64,000 bases of DNA from Paragordius varius. Its lineage: Eukaryota > Nematomorpha. Made by a program: the position numbers and the translations under genes. The notes below the pieces were generated by a model. That model was given only the letters and a program-made list of their open reading frames with translations. It ran no database searches and was not told the origin of the DNA. How positions within the stretch are numbered: position 1 is the stretch's first letter; every line of letters starts with the position of its first letter. Positions 1-10,810 of this stretch are shown here, piece by piece. The DNA lies in the NCBI GenBank assembly GCA_964247055.1, contig OZ176057.1, positions 806,001 to 870,000 on the forward strand, written 5' to 3'.

Positions 1-96
1 TCCATCTGTTTACAGGTCAAACAAAGTTTGCTACATGGATTAGAAATCGTTTTTATATTGAAGATGGATTAAAAAATGAAACATTTTGGGTATTTT

Positions 97-260
97 ATTA
101 ACACTTGGATAGAACACATTCATTTCATTCCTTTGATTTAAATTGGGATAGTTGGATACCCCCGGCCTGATTAAAATTAAATACTTAAAAAATATATAAT
201 TGAAATATTACTTATTTTAAGGTATAATCCAAAGGTAGAAATTTATGATATATATGCATA
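97..260. mobile_element. Family D TIR element, left part, split by a LINE
   Basis: This stretch matches the outer part of the elements at 54603-55133 and 56538-57065: a CTTTGATTTAAATTGGGATAG-like end, then an AAATTAAATAC and TTACTTATTTTAAG segment. The rest of the same element resumes at about 2206, so the LINE at 261-2198 interrupts it. It is a non-autonomous DNA transposon relic with no coding potential. Confidence 0.6.
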
Positions 261-2198
261 AGTCTAAATAAAGTGGTTCTTATTCAAAGAGATTAAAAAG
301 TATAAGGGAGAAATTATCCGAAAAAAGGCAGGCCTTTATAAATGAAATACGGTTATCCGAGGATGGTGGGTTAAATGGTGATTGGGATAAAGTAATTCAG
401 TTAATCAAAAAGGCAGGAACTCTAGTTTGTGGATTAAAAGGCGGAAAATCTCAAGTATACAGAGAGGCTTGGCTTTACGATGAACGAATAATATTGATGT
501 CACGAGAAAAAGGTAAGGCTTTTGACAAATGGAGACATACAAGGAATGATGATGATAGAGATAAGTATAAAAGTTTAAATAAGGAATTGAAAAAATTAGT
601 CGGCCAGGTTAAAGAAAGAAAAGATGAATTTGTTTTATGATGAGTTAAATAGTAAGCAGGGTTTAAACAAAGTGTATAAAGTTGCGCAGCAAAGGAATAA
701 ACGGAGAATGGATTGCCAGGTTATGCGACTGCAATAAAAGGAAAAGATGGAAGCTTGTTGTGCGAAAATGTAGAAATATTAAAAAGATGAAAAGAGTACT
801 TTGTGAGTTTAGATGAAGGGGTAGGCGAGATATTTTTGCCAAATACAGTTGAAGCTACTGATAGACCAATAGAAGCAATTACACAAAAGGAAGTAGAATC
901 CAATTTGTTAGAAATGGCAAACAACAAGGCTGTAGGATCGGACGACATAAATATAAATTGTTGAAAAGTGCTTGGAAACTCTGGATTAAATTTTTTGGAG
1001 CGTGTATTTAATAAAGTTGTTTCAGCTTATGAAATCCCGGTTGAATGGAAGGAAAGTTTAACTGTGCCTTTATTCAAAGGAAAATGTGATATAAATGAAT
1101 GTAGTAACGATAGAGGGATAAAACTAATGTCGCACATCATGAAATTTAAAGAAATAATTGAAAAGCGAATCAGGAAAATGATATCTGAAGGAAATCAATT
1201 TGGTTTCATGCCAGGAAAGTCAACAGTAGATCCTATGCATGCGGTTAGGAGGTTGATTGAAAAACACATTGAAAAAAGAAAAAATTACACGTTACACGGG
1301 GTTTTAATTAACATAGTGAAGGCGTTTGACAGAATTCCTAGATAAACTATTTGGTGGAGTCTCCGTCGTAAAAAGGTGCCAAAAGTTTATATTAAGTTGT
1401 TACAAATTATGTAGGAATCCCACACCTCCAGGATTAAAACCCCACAAGGTTTATCAGAGCCCTTTTCAATAGAGCATGGAGTCTACCAAGGCTCATCACT
1501 CAGCCCCTTATTGTTTATAATTTGTATGGACGAGGTAGCCAAGGTTGTTAATGTGCAGGATGGTACTTAATGTATGCAGATGACATAATCATCTTGTCTG
1601 ATTCAATAATTGAGTTAAAAACGGTAAACAGATGGGTTGTTATGCTGGATTAATATGGTCTGAAAGTAAACAAAGCAAAAACCAACTTATTACTTTTGGG
1701 GGTCCACAACATGAAATGGTAGTTGATGATAGTTGTTCTGAAGGGTAAAGAAAGTTGCAAATATCTGCAGATGGTTTGTTGACTGATGATATTAATTTAA
1801 GAATAAAGAGCAGCTGGGTAAATTGGAAGAAAATTTCGAGCATGTTATGCGATCGAAATATTGATGTTAGAGTGAAAGGTAAGATTTACAGTTCAGTTGT
1901 CCAGCTCTCAATGATGTATCATTCACAGACTTGGAGTGTCAAAATCCGAAGAAAGACATTTTAACGTAATGAAATGAAAATGCTCAGAATGATGTGTGTG
2001 GTAACAAGAAAGGACAGAATCGAGAACAGATTTATTGGGAGCACAGATATTAAACCAATAGTGGAAAGAATGCCAAAAAATAGGCTACGTTGGTTCGGGC
2101 ACATTGTAAGGAGAGATTTATAGCCATAGATAGAGTTTTATGGCGAGACAGGTTGTATAACATGACCCACGAGTAAAACATGTAATGTAATAATAATA
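261..2198 (+). pseudogene. RTE-like LINE relic (reverse transcriptase), dead
   Basis: This is a 5'-truncated non-LTR retrotransposon. Translating across frames gives a linker between endonuclease and RT (about 284-640), then RT blocks: a GKAxGxD-like segment at 915-950, QFGFMPGKST near 1197-1230, KAFDRIPR near 1320-1343, GVYQGSSLSPLLF near 1468-1510, and the catalytic YADD at 1572-1583. It ends with an RLRWFGHIVRRD-type segment near 2078-2118. Several stops and frameshifts separate these blocks. The longest open piece is 968-1345. A TAA-type tail (2189-2198) and the 7-bp repeat ATGCATA on both sides (254-260, 2199-2205) suggest target-primed insertion. Assignment to the RTE clade rests on the motif wording and has not been tested by phylogeny. 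Confidence 0.85.
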
Positions 2199-2205
2199 AT
2201 GCATA

Positions 2206-2530
2206 TAGATCTTAAAATAATGCAAAATAAACCTCTTTTTCTTTCAATATCAATAATATTTTATGTAATTCTATTAGAAAAATTAGGTTTAATTATACTT
2301 TTTGAAAATAAACACAATATTTTGCTAAGTTGATATAAAAATGGCGTCGAATTAGTTTTATGTTAACTTGTTTCAAAACTAATTTTTATTTAGTTATTCA
2401 GCTTATTTATTTAATTAATAGGACAAAAGTATAAATTAAAAAAAGACTGTTTCTTTGAATAATTTTTAACTATCAACTTAAATATAGACTAGAGTATTCA
2501 GATGCCCCAATTTGAATCAAAGTTTAATTA
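2206..2530. mobile_element. Family D TIR element, right part
   Basis: It continues the element interrupted by the LINE. It shares with 54830-55133 the segments AATAATGCAAAATAAACC, a degenerate ATGGCGTCGAA block, and a CCCCAATTTGAATC terminus near 2505-2520. The terminal hairpin arm is decayed (GATGCCCCAA in place of GATACCCCAA). Confidence 0.6.
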
Positions 2531-2972
2531 AAATATATAAATATAAAAATTTTAATTTGTTTATCTTTTTATAATTATGCAATATTTCGTATTTCTTAAT
2601 AATCAATTACGGTGCTAAAGTTCTCTAATACATCCATATTAATATCAATTATATATTAACCATATCATCATCAATAATTTTTTACAGCAAAACGTAAAAA
2701 TTAGAACCAAATTTAAAGACAAATATTTTATAAAAATACAACCATATTTATGCAAATGAAAGTCAGACATGTAAATTGATAATACACCATGTAATTATAT
2801 ATAATTTAATATTGAAATACAGTAATATAAAAATTGTCAAGGTTGGAAAAAGTATGGTTGTCTTTTTTTCAAAAAAATATTTGTCTTTTAATTTATACGG
2901 TTTGTCTATACAAATATAATTTAAATGTAAGATTTTGACATCTATTTTGCTCTATTTTATATAAAAAAACAG
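2531..2972. other. No gene seen; a family B fragment inside
   Basis: AT-rich sequence. A fragment at about 2845-2925 reads like the right half of family B (GTATGGTTGTCTTTTT, then ATATTTGTCTTT, then GTTTGTCTATAC). If the gene at 2973-6767 has upstream exons here, they were not recognisable. Confidence 0.4.
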
Positions 2973-3091
2973 TTGTGTCCAAAAATTCCCATATTTAAAG
3001 TTTCGTCCACAATGTGTCGACTTAATATTACAACCCGAAATCCAGAAATTGAAAAATTGGACATGATAATATTACAAGAATATCTACCTTC
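2973..3091 (+). CDS. Short-exon gene, exon A
   Basis: Acceptor ATAAAAAAACAG, then 39 codons plus two bases, donor TC|GTAAAT. It encodes a segment with Cys2, Cys15 and the possible N-glycosylation site NIT (residues 18-20). An ATG at 3012 could alternatively be the start codon. Confidence 0.5.
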
Positions 3092-6000
3092 GTAAATAGA
3101 TTTTATTTCAAATTGCATATTATATGGACAAAACGTTGTTTTTTCATTTTTGTCAGCTGGTTTATGAGGGTATAAAAAATTTACTTTTATTTTGGTTGTT
3201 ACATGGGTGAGAATTTTAATATATATAAATTAACACAAAATAAAATTTACACGTAGTGGAAAATCAACCAAAAATCCCAACATATTGTTAAAATAATTTG
3301 TTACAGGGATTTATGAGGTTTGTTGATATTCCTTAATTTTAAATCCTATCTTGCATAAATTATATATTTATAATTCCCATATTAAATTCCAAAATTAAAC
3401 AGTATAAATTTTTTAACACTCATAAACCAGATGACAATAAAATAAAAAACAATAGTTTTATTTTGATATATAAGTTTGTTTTACTGAACAAAAATGAATG
3501 TTAAGATTTTAATAGTAGTAACAAATAATAAAAATAGTTTCACAAAAAATATTTAATCTTCAAGGTGTTAACGCCATCTTTTGAATCGAGATTTTTATAT
3601 AATGTTTTAGGCTATTTATATTTTAAAATGTCTTTTAAAAGATCTCAACTTTTATCACTATAAATTCTTCACTGTTTGCCCGATTTAAATTTTTATATTT
3701 CAAAAACTAACTAGGTTTTTAACTAAATTATTGCGGCAAATAAATTCACTGATCATAGGCTCTCTCATGAAAAAAAATATTTTGTAAAAGATTAACCCCT
3801 TTTGCACAAAGTGTATACTTTCTAAAAAAAAATCAAGATTTTAAAAAGTGGTTGGTTGTTTTGAAAAAATAGTTGTCTTTATGATTACACGTTTTGTCTG
3901 TATATAAGTTCAATTTTTACTCTAATTATATATTTATATATATCCATGTAGAACAATTGGTAGGTGATAATCTTTATGACACATTTTTTAATATTTCTGT
4001 TTAGCTCTGAATTACAAGGTATGTTTTAATAATTAATAATCTTTATTCAATAAAAAAATTTTAAAATTTTACGAGGTATAATTTTTTTTCAATTAAACAG
4101 CTATATTTTTTGTAGTACCTTGATATTTCCTGCATGAACTAAATAATTTAGAGTAAAAATTATTATTTTTATCCGAAGAGAACGTAAAGAAAGACAATTT
4201 TTTGAGAAGTTAACCATACTTTTTAAATTATCCTAAAAATGATTTTCATTACAGTAGTATACGGAATTGATTGTGAATATACATTAATTCATACCCTGGA
4301 GTTTAAAACAATAAGTTTAAATATTTTGGAAAAAAATGTTTGTCTTTATATATCTACGTTTTGTCAGTTATTATATTTTTATTATTACTTTAATATTAGT
4401 TTATAAGTGAGAGTTATTATCATAATTTACGCAATTCTATATTTTAAATCCTTAAAAGATGAATTTAGATCAAAGTTTAAAAAATATGGTTGTGTTCTTT
4501 TAAAAAAACTATTTGTCTAATTTCTTAAATTTTTCTTAGATTAGATATGCGTGTCAGGAAATTATGAGCGCTTATGCCATGTGGCGAAATTGTCACCAAT
4601 CTGATGTTATAAGGTATTTTTCAATTAAAAAAAAGTTTTCAGGCTAATACATTATACAATATGAGATTAGGAATTTACTATCTAGAAAAAAAATATTTTC
4701 AGATAAAAATTTAAGGAATTTTTATTAACTTGGGTGTTTTATATAAAAAATAATATAATCTGTGGTAATTAACAAGTAGAATGGTTGGTTTTTAATACAT
4801 AGAGCTTTTTTAAAATTTATCTTTACAGATATATTTTATAATATGAAAATTCAAATTTTAAACCAATAAAGAGGAGAAAGATCATACGCAAGAATATTTT
4901 ATATTAAGAGTTATAAAGGAACATCAGATTTCCTACATTAAAGTTAATTAAATTCCTAAATTTAAAAATAATACAAAATAAACATTTTTTCTGTTTTAAA
5001 CCTTTATAGCTCTAAACGCGATATTTTTCAAAAAATAAGTAATTTGATATAAATTTTATTTAAAACTAAATTTACTTATTCGGTTATTTAAATAATTTAG
5101 AGGAGCAAAAATTTATATTAGAACCGTTTCTTGTTTTAGTATAAATTTAAATATAGGATGGGGTATTTAAATACCCCAATTAGGTACTAAAATATTGTTT
5201 TATTTTTGGAAATGACACCGAAATAAAGAATTCAACCCAAACTAAAATCATTTATCCTACACCATTTGTTTTTTCATATGTATCTAATTAAAACACAAAT
5301 AAATAAAACTTGTTCTTAAAATTTAACATGACTTATAATGTTAATTAATTTTATAGAAGGATGGATGTTTCGGACCCATCGCAAATTATTGGACAAGTGG
5401 CTACTTTCCAGGAGATAGGTACATTATTAGAACTTAAATGAATATCAGAAAATATGTGAAATCTAGTTAAACAAAATGATTTATCAAACGAACATAATTG
5501 ATATTTGAAAAAAATTAAGGCACCTTGATTTTCTATTTTTTTATCGAATCAAAATTTAATGCATATACATAAAAATTAAAAATTATGAAGTCATGAGGTA
5601 TTGAAGGACAAACATATTTTTCTAAATGATTACAACCCTACTTTTTCTAACATAAAACTGTTTAAATTACAAATTCAATAGTATTATCAATTCGCATTTC
5701 TATCCTTTGCACCTATTTTGCAGCCAAAACGATGTAATATCCAAAAAATATCATTTTTTTATAATTTTTTAACAAAAAGTATTTGAGGAATTTTAGTCTG
5801 AACATGATGAATTTTTCTCTAAATTGAGGAAATATATATTTAATTTACAGTATGCATTTTAATGGTCGCTTATTTCACACTATAGTAGGGCAATTTGCAA
5901 CACATTAGTGTGTGGAAAAAACAACAAAATGTTGATAAACAATTATTTATCTTTTTTCCATACACTCCTGAGTTTCAAATTGCCTTACAATAAGGTGAAA

Positions 6001-6767
6001 TAAGCAACTATTAAAATGCTTAATGTATATTAAATTTTATATAGCATGTAGAAGATTTTATATCAAATATCCTAATTCTAAAACACTATTTTTTGTTAGA
6101 TACAACCAGGATAATTGGTAACGTGCGGGAGCTCACAACTCATGACTTTCCATTTTATGTATGTTGTTTTTTTTCTAAAATTTAAAAAAGTATTTTGAAT
6201 ATCCGAAAATCAATTTATAAATATTACTATATTCAAAAAAGCTAAATTTATGAGCTTATAGCGTATTTAATCTGTTTTGTTCAACATGTTCAGTTAATTG
6301 GAATATATAAAGACAAAACATAAAGATCTTTTATAGGAAAAGAATATTATTTACCCACATTCTTTTTTAGTGTGATTCTTGAATTAAAAAATATCTCTAA
6401 TCCATATTCTACAACACATAACAATAGTTAAAACCATAGAAATCATATTTATTTTTAAGTTCAACATTTAATCTGCATAATTTTATAATATTTTTACTCT
6501 AAATATATATATTCCTAGGTGTGTCCCCATGCCAAATTTATATCGCATGAAATTTATTGTACATTTGGCATATCGAAAAACACGGAACCACTCTTGATTA
6601 GTAATCGAATGGAATACATGAAATTATTTAGCAATTCCCATTTTCCCAATCAAAGCTTGGAAGGTAGCACACGTAATCAAATTGACCGATTTGAATACAT
6701 GGCAAAATCAGCTCTTAAAACATCAAACGAATGCAATTACAAAAATTTTTTATGCATATTTTTTTAA
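2973..6767 (+). CDS. Unrecognised short-exon gene, Cys/Tyr-rich product (3' part)
   Basis: Five exons join with consistent phases: 2973-3091, 4545-4613, 5357-5418, 6100-6158 and 6519-6767, ending in TAA. Together they give at least 185 residues. Donors are TC|GTAAAT, AG|GTATTT, AG|GTACAT and AT|GTATGT; all acceptors are AG. The first exon opens at an acceptor (phase 0) and contains a Met at residue 14, so the true start may lie upstream or be that Met. No catalytic domain was recognised. Cys/Tyr clusters stand out: C43-x6-Y50-x5-C56, C105-x10-Y116-C117 and C175-x-Y177-x4-C182. Four of the exons are only 59-119 bases, while the introns are 360-1450 bases. This recalls the short-exon Cys-Tyr-Cys (bicycle) effectors described in aphids, but no signal peptide is visible and the match is only architectural. 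It could also be a decaying gene. Confidence 0.55.
3092..4544. other. Intron with several decayed family B pieces
   Basis: Family B right-half text recurs at about 3840-3925 (GGTTGTTTTG, GTTGTCTTTATG, ACGTTTTGTCTGTATA) and 4310-4390, and a left half in reverse text at about 4130-4215. The rest is featureless AT-rich DNA. Confidence 0.4.
4545..4613 (+). CDS. Short-exon gene, exon B
   Basis: Acceptor ATTAG (an alternative AG lies 5 bases upstream but gives the wrong phase). It has one base, 22 codons and two bases, then donor AG|GTATTT. It carries the C-x6-Y-x5-C cluster and a Trp. Confidence 0.55.
4960..5195. mobile_element. Family D fragment (right half)
   Basis: It matches the right half of the intact copies: AATACAAAATAAAC, an AGAACCGTTTC block, and the terminal hairpin GGGGTATTTAAATACCCC at 5161-5178. 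The left part is missing. It lies in the intron just upstream of exon C. Confidence 0.55.
5357..5418 (+). CDS. Short-exon gene, exon C
   Basis: Acceptor TTTATAG and donor G|GTACAT enclose one base, 20 codons and one base. It encodes RMDVSDPSQIIGQVATFQEI, open only in the frame set by exons B and D. No domain recognised. Confidence 0.55.
5851..6022. mobile_element. Family C MITE, about 170 bp
   Basis: The two ends are inverted repeats of about 47 bases: TATGCATTTTAATGGTCGCT at the left and the complement of AGCAACTATTAAAATGCTTA at the right. The pairing extends through TTATTTCAC and GGCAATTTG. A second copy is at 51151-51306. It is non-coding and lies inside the intron between exons C and D. 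Confidence 0.7.
6100..6158 (+). CDS. Short-exon gene, exon D
   Basis: Acceptor TTTTGTTAG and donor AT|GTATGT enclose two bases and 19 codons, ending in phase 0. It encodes TTRIIGNVRELTTHDFPFY. No domain recognised. Confidence 0.55.
6519..6767 (+). CDS. Short-exon gene, last exon E
   Basis: Acceptor ATTCCTAG, 82 codons and TAA. It begins VCPHAKFISHEIYC and ends with a CNYKNFLC cluster close to the stop. There is no clear poly(A) signal close downstream. Confidence 0.55.
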   Translation: MCPHAKFISHEIYCTFGISKNTEPLLISNRMEYMKLFSNSHFPNQSLEGSTRNQIDRFEYMAKSALKTSNECNYKNFLCIFF

Positions 6768-7370
6768 ATATTATTATGACATTTTGAGCAAAATTTTGTT
6801 TTTAATTTTCTATTAATATATTGGCAGAAAAATGGTATATAATATTTATTAGGATAAATTCACAGTTCGAAATTATACAGACAAAATGTTTCCTTAGTTT
6901 TTTTCTAAATTAATTACATATTACAAAATCAAAAATACATGATTGTGTTACCAATATAAATACTTATTTCTATACAAATAAAGTTTTAAATAGTATGATT
7001 GTCAATTTATAGTTGTCTATAAGTTTTTAAATTTGCATAAGTAGTAAATTTCTACTGTCCCTTGTTCGAATTTCAACACTTCATTGCCAATAAAAAAAAT
7101 GCTTGTAAAACAAAATGCGATATATAGTTATTTCTGTTTACTGCTATTAGCCAATATACTTTATACATAAGGTGACCAGATTTTTTGAAGGAAAAAGCGG
7201 GACAAATCTGAGAAGGGGGGGAGGTCATTGGGGGGTATAACCAAAAAATTTTATACAAAAAATTTATTGTAATATTTATTTATTTTTAACACAAATACAT
7301 TATAAATATAAAAAAATTTGTACCTTACAGGTTGTTTGTTAAATTTACATGTGCACGAACAAAGGGTGAA
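6768..7370. other. Intergenic; decayed family B piece and unassigned repeat
   Basis: About 6850-7030 carries family B-like text (AATTATACAGACAAAATG; TATGATTGTC). The G-rich stretch at 7170-7240 (GGTGACCAGATTTTTTGAAG, then a run of G) looks like an end of another dispersed repeat but was not placed. No gene. Confidence 0.35.
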
Positions 7371-7389
7371 GTTGTAATATTCTAGAAAA

Positions 7390-7735
7390 AATAGGGTGAT
7401 GCAAGAAGCGGCACAAAAAATATTTTAAGCAATTTAGCGAATAATCTTAATCAAAACATTATTGGCAGATACACAACGCTATTCAAACAGCTACTGATTT
7501 GTTACTCCTGGATGTGGAAAATATAAGAGATTGAACCTAGAATCCTATTTTTTATCACAGGACAACAAAATTCAAGTCAAAAAAGGTTAGAAAATAATTT
7601 TATACCATTACCTAATCGCAATACTATAAAGCATCCAGAAAAACAAGTCTCAATGAATAGCCAGAATATAAAAATGCGTTATACAAACAGAAACGATTAT
7701 TTGGAAGACAAGACGGTGCACAATGACACTTTTTT
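7390..7735 (+). pseudogene. hAT transposase relic, + strand copy, first part
   Basis: Frames here match the - strand hAT copy at 8860-10541: NLNQNIIG near 7450-7470, IHNAIQTATD near 7478-7500, and DVEN near 7512. Internal deletions and frameshifts are obvious. The reading resumes after the Helitron-like insertion, near 8521-8580. Confidence 0.6.
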
Positions 7736-7746
7736 ATGAAGTCTCA

Positions 7747-8402
7747 TCTATATAGTTATAAAAATGGAAAATGCTGGCTTTGTGATCTGGTACCGGAAAC
7801 CGGTAGACCCATTCAAATCCAAACATCGAAAAAATATCATCATTAATGAATGCCCCGACAATAGCTTCGCCCTTTTTTGAAATAGGCCCCCAGTTTGGGC
7901 CCACCCCGTCTGAAAAACGGTTTTTTTTGAAAACAGAAGTCCATAAAAATAGTGTCTTTGAGACAATTTTCTGGAGAACGTGTTGGACCATTCAATTAAT
8001 ATGATTTTTGTTTACTTATTTTTGATCGCGGTGAACATAGTCGACTCACATTTTTAATTTAGGCCCTCTTTTTACCCGCTACCCCCGTAAATGCCACTTT
8101 TTTCAAAAAAAAACAAAGTCCACAAAAATAATTTTTTGATTGTATTTTTTTGCCCAAGGTATGAGACTGTAAAAATTCGATAAGGATTTTTCGTAATTCC
8201 TGTTAAAAGGCATTTAGTCAGGCGTTTCTTAGATAATAGCTGCTGACGAAGGAGTATCTATCATATGTATAGGATGTTAAAAGATATATGGATAATAAAA
8301 CATTATTTATGGTAATCTATATATCTATAAAAATGGAAAAATAGCCCCCCAGAAGTCCGAAGGACTTCCTCGGGCTGCGTAGCAGCACGAGATTTACGCT
8401 AG
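7747..8402 (+). mobile_element. Helitron-like non-autonomous element
   Basis: It starts with TCTATATAG after an A and ends with CTAG before a T. Two short hairpins sit just inside the 3' end: AAGTCC-GAA-GGACTT and GCTGC-GTA-GCAGC (8352-8386). A 5' TC end, a 3' hairpin, CTAG and insertion between A and T are the Helitron hallmarks. A second TCTATATATC end at 8316 shares the same 3' end, giving a nested 87-bp version. The interior is the reverse complement of the monomer that is tandemly amplified at 58.8-64 kb. No Rep/helicase is encoded. It interrupts the + strand hAT relic. Confidence 0.7.
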
Positions 8403-8585
8403 TTATTAAATAAATATATTGAATGAAAACGTATATTATGACAACAGAAAAAAATACGCAGGATAGAAATGGTTTTAAAACAATCATTTTAAACAAATTA
8501 TGTTTCATAAAATAATATTTAATTGTAGAATTTGCATTATCTTTACCTGAACCACTGCTATTGAACGCATTTAACAGTAAATTAA
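8403..8585 (+). pseudogene. hAT relic, + strand copy, dimerisation-domain remnant
   Basis: Near 8528-8575 the translation EFALSLPEP, with a frameshift, corresponds to the LSLPGTNTATERVFS dimerisation block of the other copy. It continues the copy broken by the Helitron-like element. Confidence 0.5.
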
Positions 8586-8859
8586 GTAAGGACACGGAAT
8601 CAAACTTAAATGTTGATTAAAAGCCATTTTATGTGTTCAAATATAATTTGACAAATTATGAAGACTTATACAATATTTTAAGTAATTTTGTTTATTTTTT
8701 AACACAAAAACTTTATGGAAAATATTTTATTTTTTGGTATATTTTTTGTTTGAGTGAATGCGTTTTAGCAGATTGTCATCATTTTTTTAAATGTAGAAGC
8801 TTAACAAGAATTTGTCAAATTATATTTGACAGATAAAACGGCATTTAAAGTTTCAACAT

Positions 8860-10541
8860 TTAAATTTGATTTTTACAATGTCCACACCTGATTTACTGTG
8901 GAAAAAACGCGCTCAGTAGCAGTGTTGGTTCCAGGTAAAGATAGTGCGAATTCCACAATTTTCAAAATATTATTGTATGTAATTTCCAACCATTTCTTTT
9001 CTACTGTATATTTTTCTTAAGTTTTACATTATAATATATCTTTTAACTAATGATTCTTCAGAAAAAAGATCATTTTCTAAAAGATTACTTTTTGAATTTT
9101 TGGGAACAGATATAATCAAATGATTTTTGAACATCGCACCAATTAAATTCTGATTTTAATGTTATCCAATGAAAATGATCAATTTAATTGAATTGAGTCG
9201 TCCAGTCTTCCAAATAATCTTTACAGTTTGTATAAAACATTTTTATATGGTACAGGATATCTTGGCGATTTATTAAGCCTTGTTTTTCTGAATTATTTAT
9301 TATATTGCGGATGGTTAATGGTATAAAATTATTTTCTAACCGTTCTTGACATTGGAATTTTAGGTTACTAACTTCATTGGCTACTTCAATTGCCGAAATT
9401 TTGTCACCTTCTATAAATTTAATAACATTTTAAAAGAGAGAAGCTTGATTATGTAAAAATTCTAACCATATTTTTGAAGAATCACTTTCAAAAAACTTTT
9501 TTAAAGTTGTAGGACATTTGTCCTGTCATAAAAAAATGATTTTAAAGGATCATACATTTTTAAATTCTTCCGATAGCTGGCATAAAAGCCGAGTTTTACA
9601 ATATCCAAGCATTTTTTGATATTGAACTTCTGCATTTTCACAGAATTCCTTAAGCGTTTCAACGCGTACCGTGTATATATTAACATAGGAATATATTTTA
9701 ACAACTACATTTTCCACATCTAGGGGTAACAATCAGCAGCTGTTTGAATAGCGTTGTGTATTATATGCGCTGCACACCCAACGCCAATAATGTTTTGATT
9801 AAGATTATCTGTTAATTTATGAAAAATATTTTTTGTTCCCCTCCTTGTTTTTCCACCAAAGTTCGTATTGGTGTTGTCAGCGCAATATGCGATAATTTTG
9901 TCTTTTAGACTATTTTCTAGAATATGCATTATTGAAGTAAATATTATTTCGGAATTTTCACCGGGTAGAGAAATTAAATCTAAAATTTTTATTTTACTCC
10001 CGTTTCTGAATCCAAATATCTTATTAAAGTGGGAAATAAATTTGTTTCATGGTGATTTGATACATCAGAGTATAGGGATAAAAAATTAATTTTCAGCAAA
10101 TCTTTTTGTATTTCGGAAAATGCATGTGGCGAAAGGGCATTGCACACAATGGCTTCAGCCTTTGTACGGGCACATGTAAATTTATAATGGAATAACGTGC
10201 GAATAACTTGTGAGGTAAAATCCATAGATCTAAAGGAATGATTGTGATAAACGGCGTGAAAAGATAAAACGCCTTCGGCTAATGCCAAATTCTTTTCTTC
10301 CTCTTCAAAAGCGGTTTTTCGATAAAAATCGCTCATTTTGTAAGATGATGCCGCCATATCCAAACATTTTTTTATTCTGTGTTTCCATATGCTTTGTAAT
10401 ATCATGCTTGCCGCCATGTGCTAGGGTGAATTCCCCCTCGCATATAAAACATTTAACAGATGATTCATTCTTCGTTTTTTTTATAAAAGGAAAATCTTTC
10501 ATTAATTCATCGTTGAATTTACAACCTCTTTTTGTGCTCAT
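8860..10541 (-). pseudogene. hAT transposase with CxxC..H..H finger, broken
   Basis: On the minus strand, an ATG at 10541 opens MSTKRGCKFNDELMKDFP and a BED-like finger (KCFICEGEF ... HDITKHMETQ). A frameshift follows near 10370-10420. The core continues to about 9989 (segments HAVYHNHSF, SLYSDVSNHHETNLFP) and then, in another frame, YCADNTNTNFGG and GCAAHIIHNAIQ (9720-9929). A further frame change and stops follow. The hAT dimerisation block LSLPGTNTATERVFS reads at about 8938-8894. The domain order fits the ZNF862/ZBED-like hAT transposases common in animals. It cannot make a full protein as it stands. Confidence 0.82.
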
Positions 10542-10810
10542 ATTTATAAACTAATATTAGTATAATATATATTATATTACCTTAATTTTCTGGAATAAAC
10601 GTGTAAGGTACCGATTTGTGGTATCAATTTGTCTTTTAAGCTACCGATTTGTGGTATTAATTTGGCTTTTTAATAATGTTGGCAAGTAATAAAACTAAAA
10701 TATTAGTATAATAAATATTATATACCTTAATTTTCTGAAATAAACGTGTAAGCTACCGATTTGTGGTATTAATTTGTCTTTTAATCTAGAGATTTGTGGT
10801 ATTTTGTTTT
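10542..10810. repeat. Tandem duplication upstream of the hAT copy
   Basis: Two units of about 150 bases repeat CCTTAATTTTCTG, AATAAACGTGTAAG, and CTACCGATTTGTGGTAT with a following AATTTG. The unit itself contains a doubled CGATTTGTGGTAT. This could be the 5' flank or an end region of the hAT element. No gene. Confidence 0.5.

Noticed and set aside
968..1345. A functional reverse transcriptase
   Set aside because: Stops and frameshifts follow at about 1344, 1411 and 1567 and recur up to the end. It is a relic.
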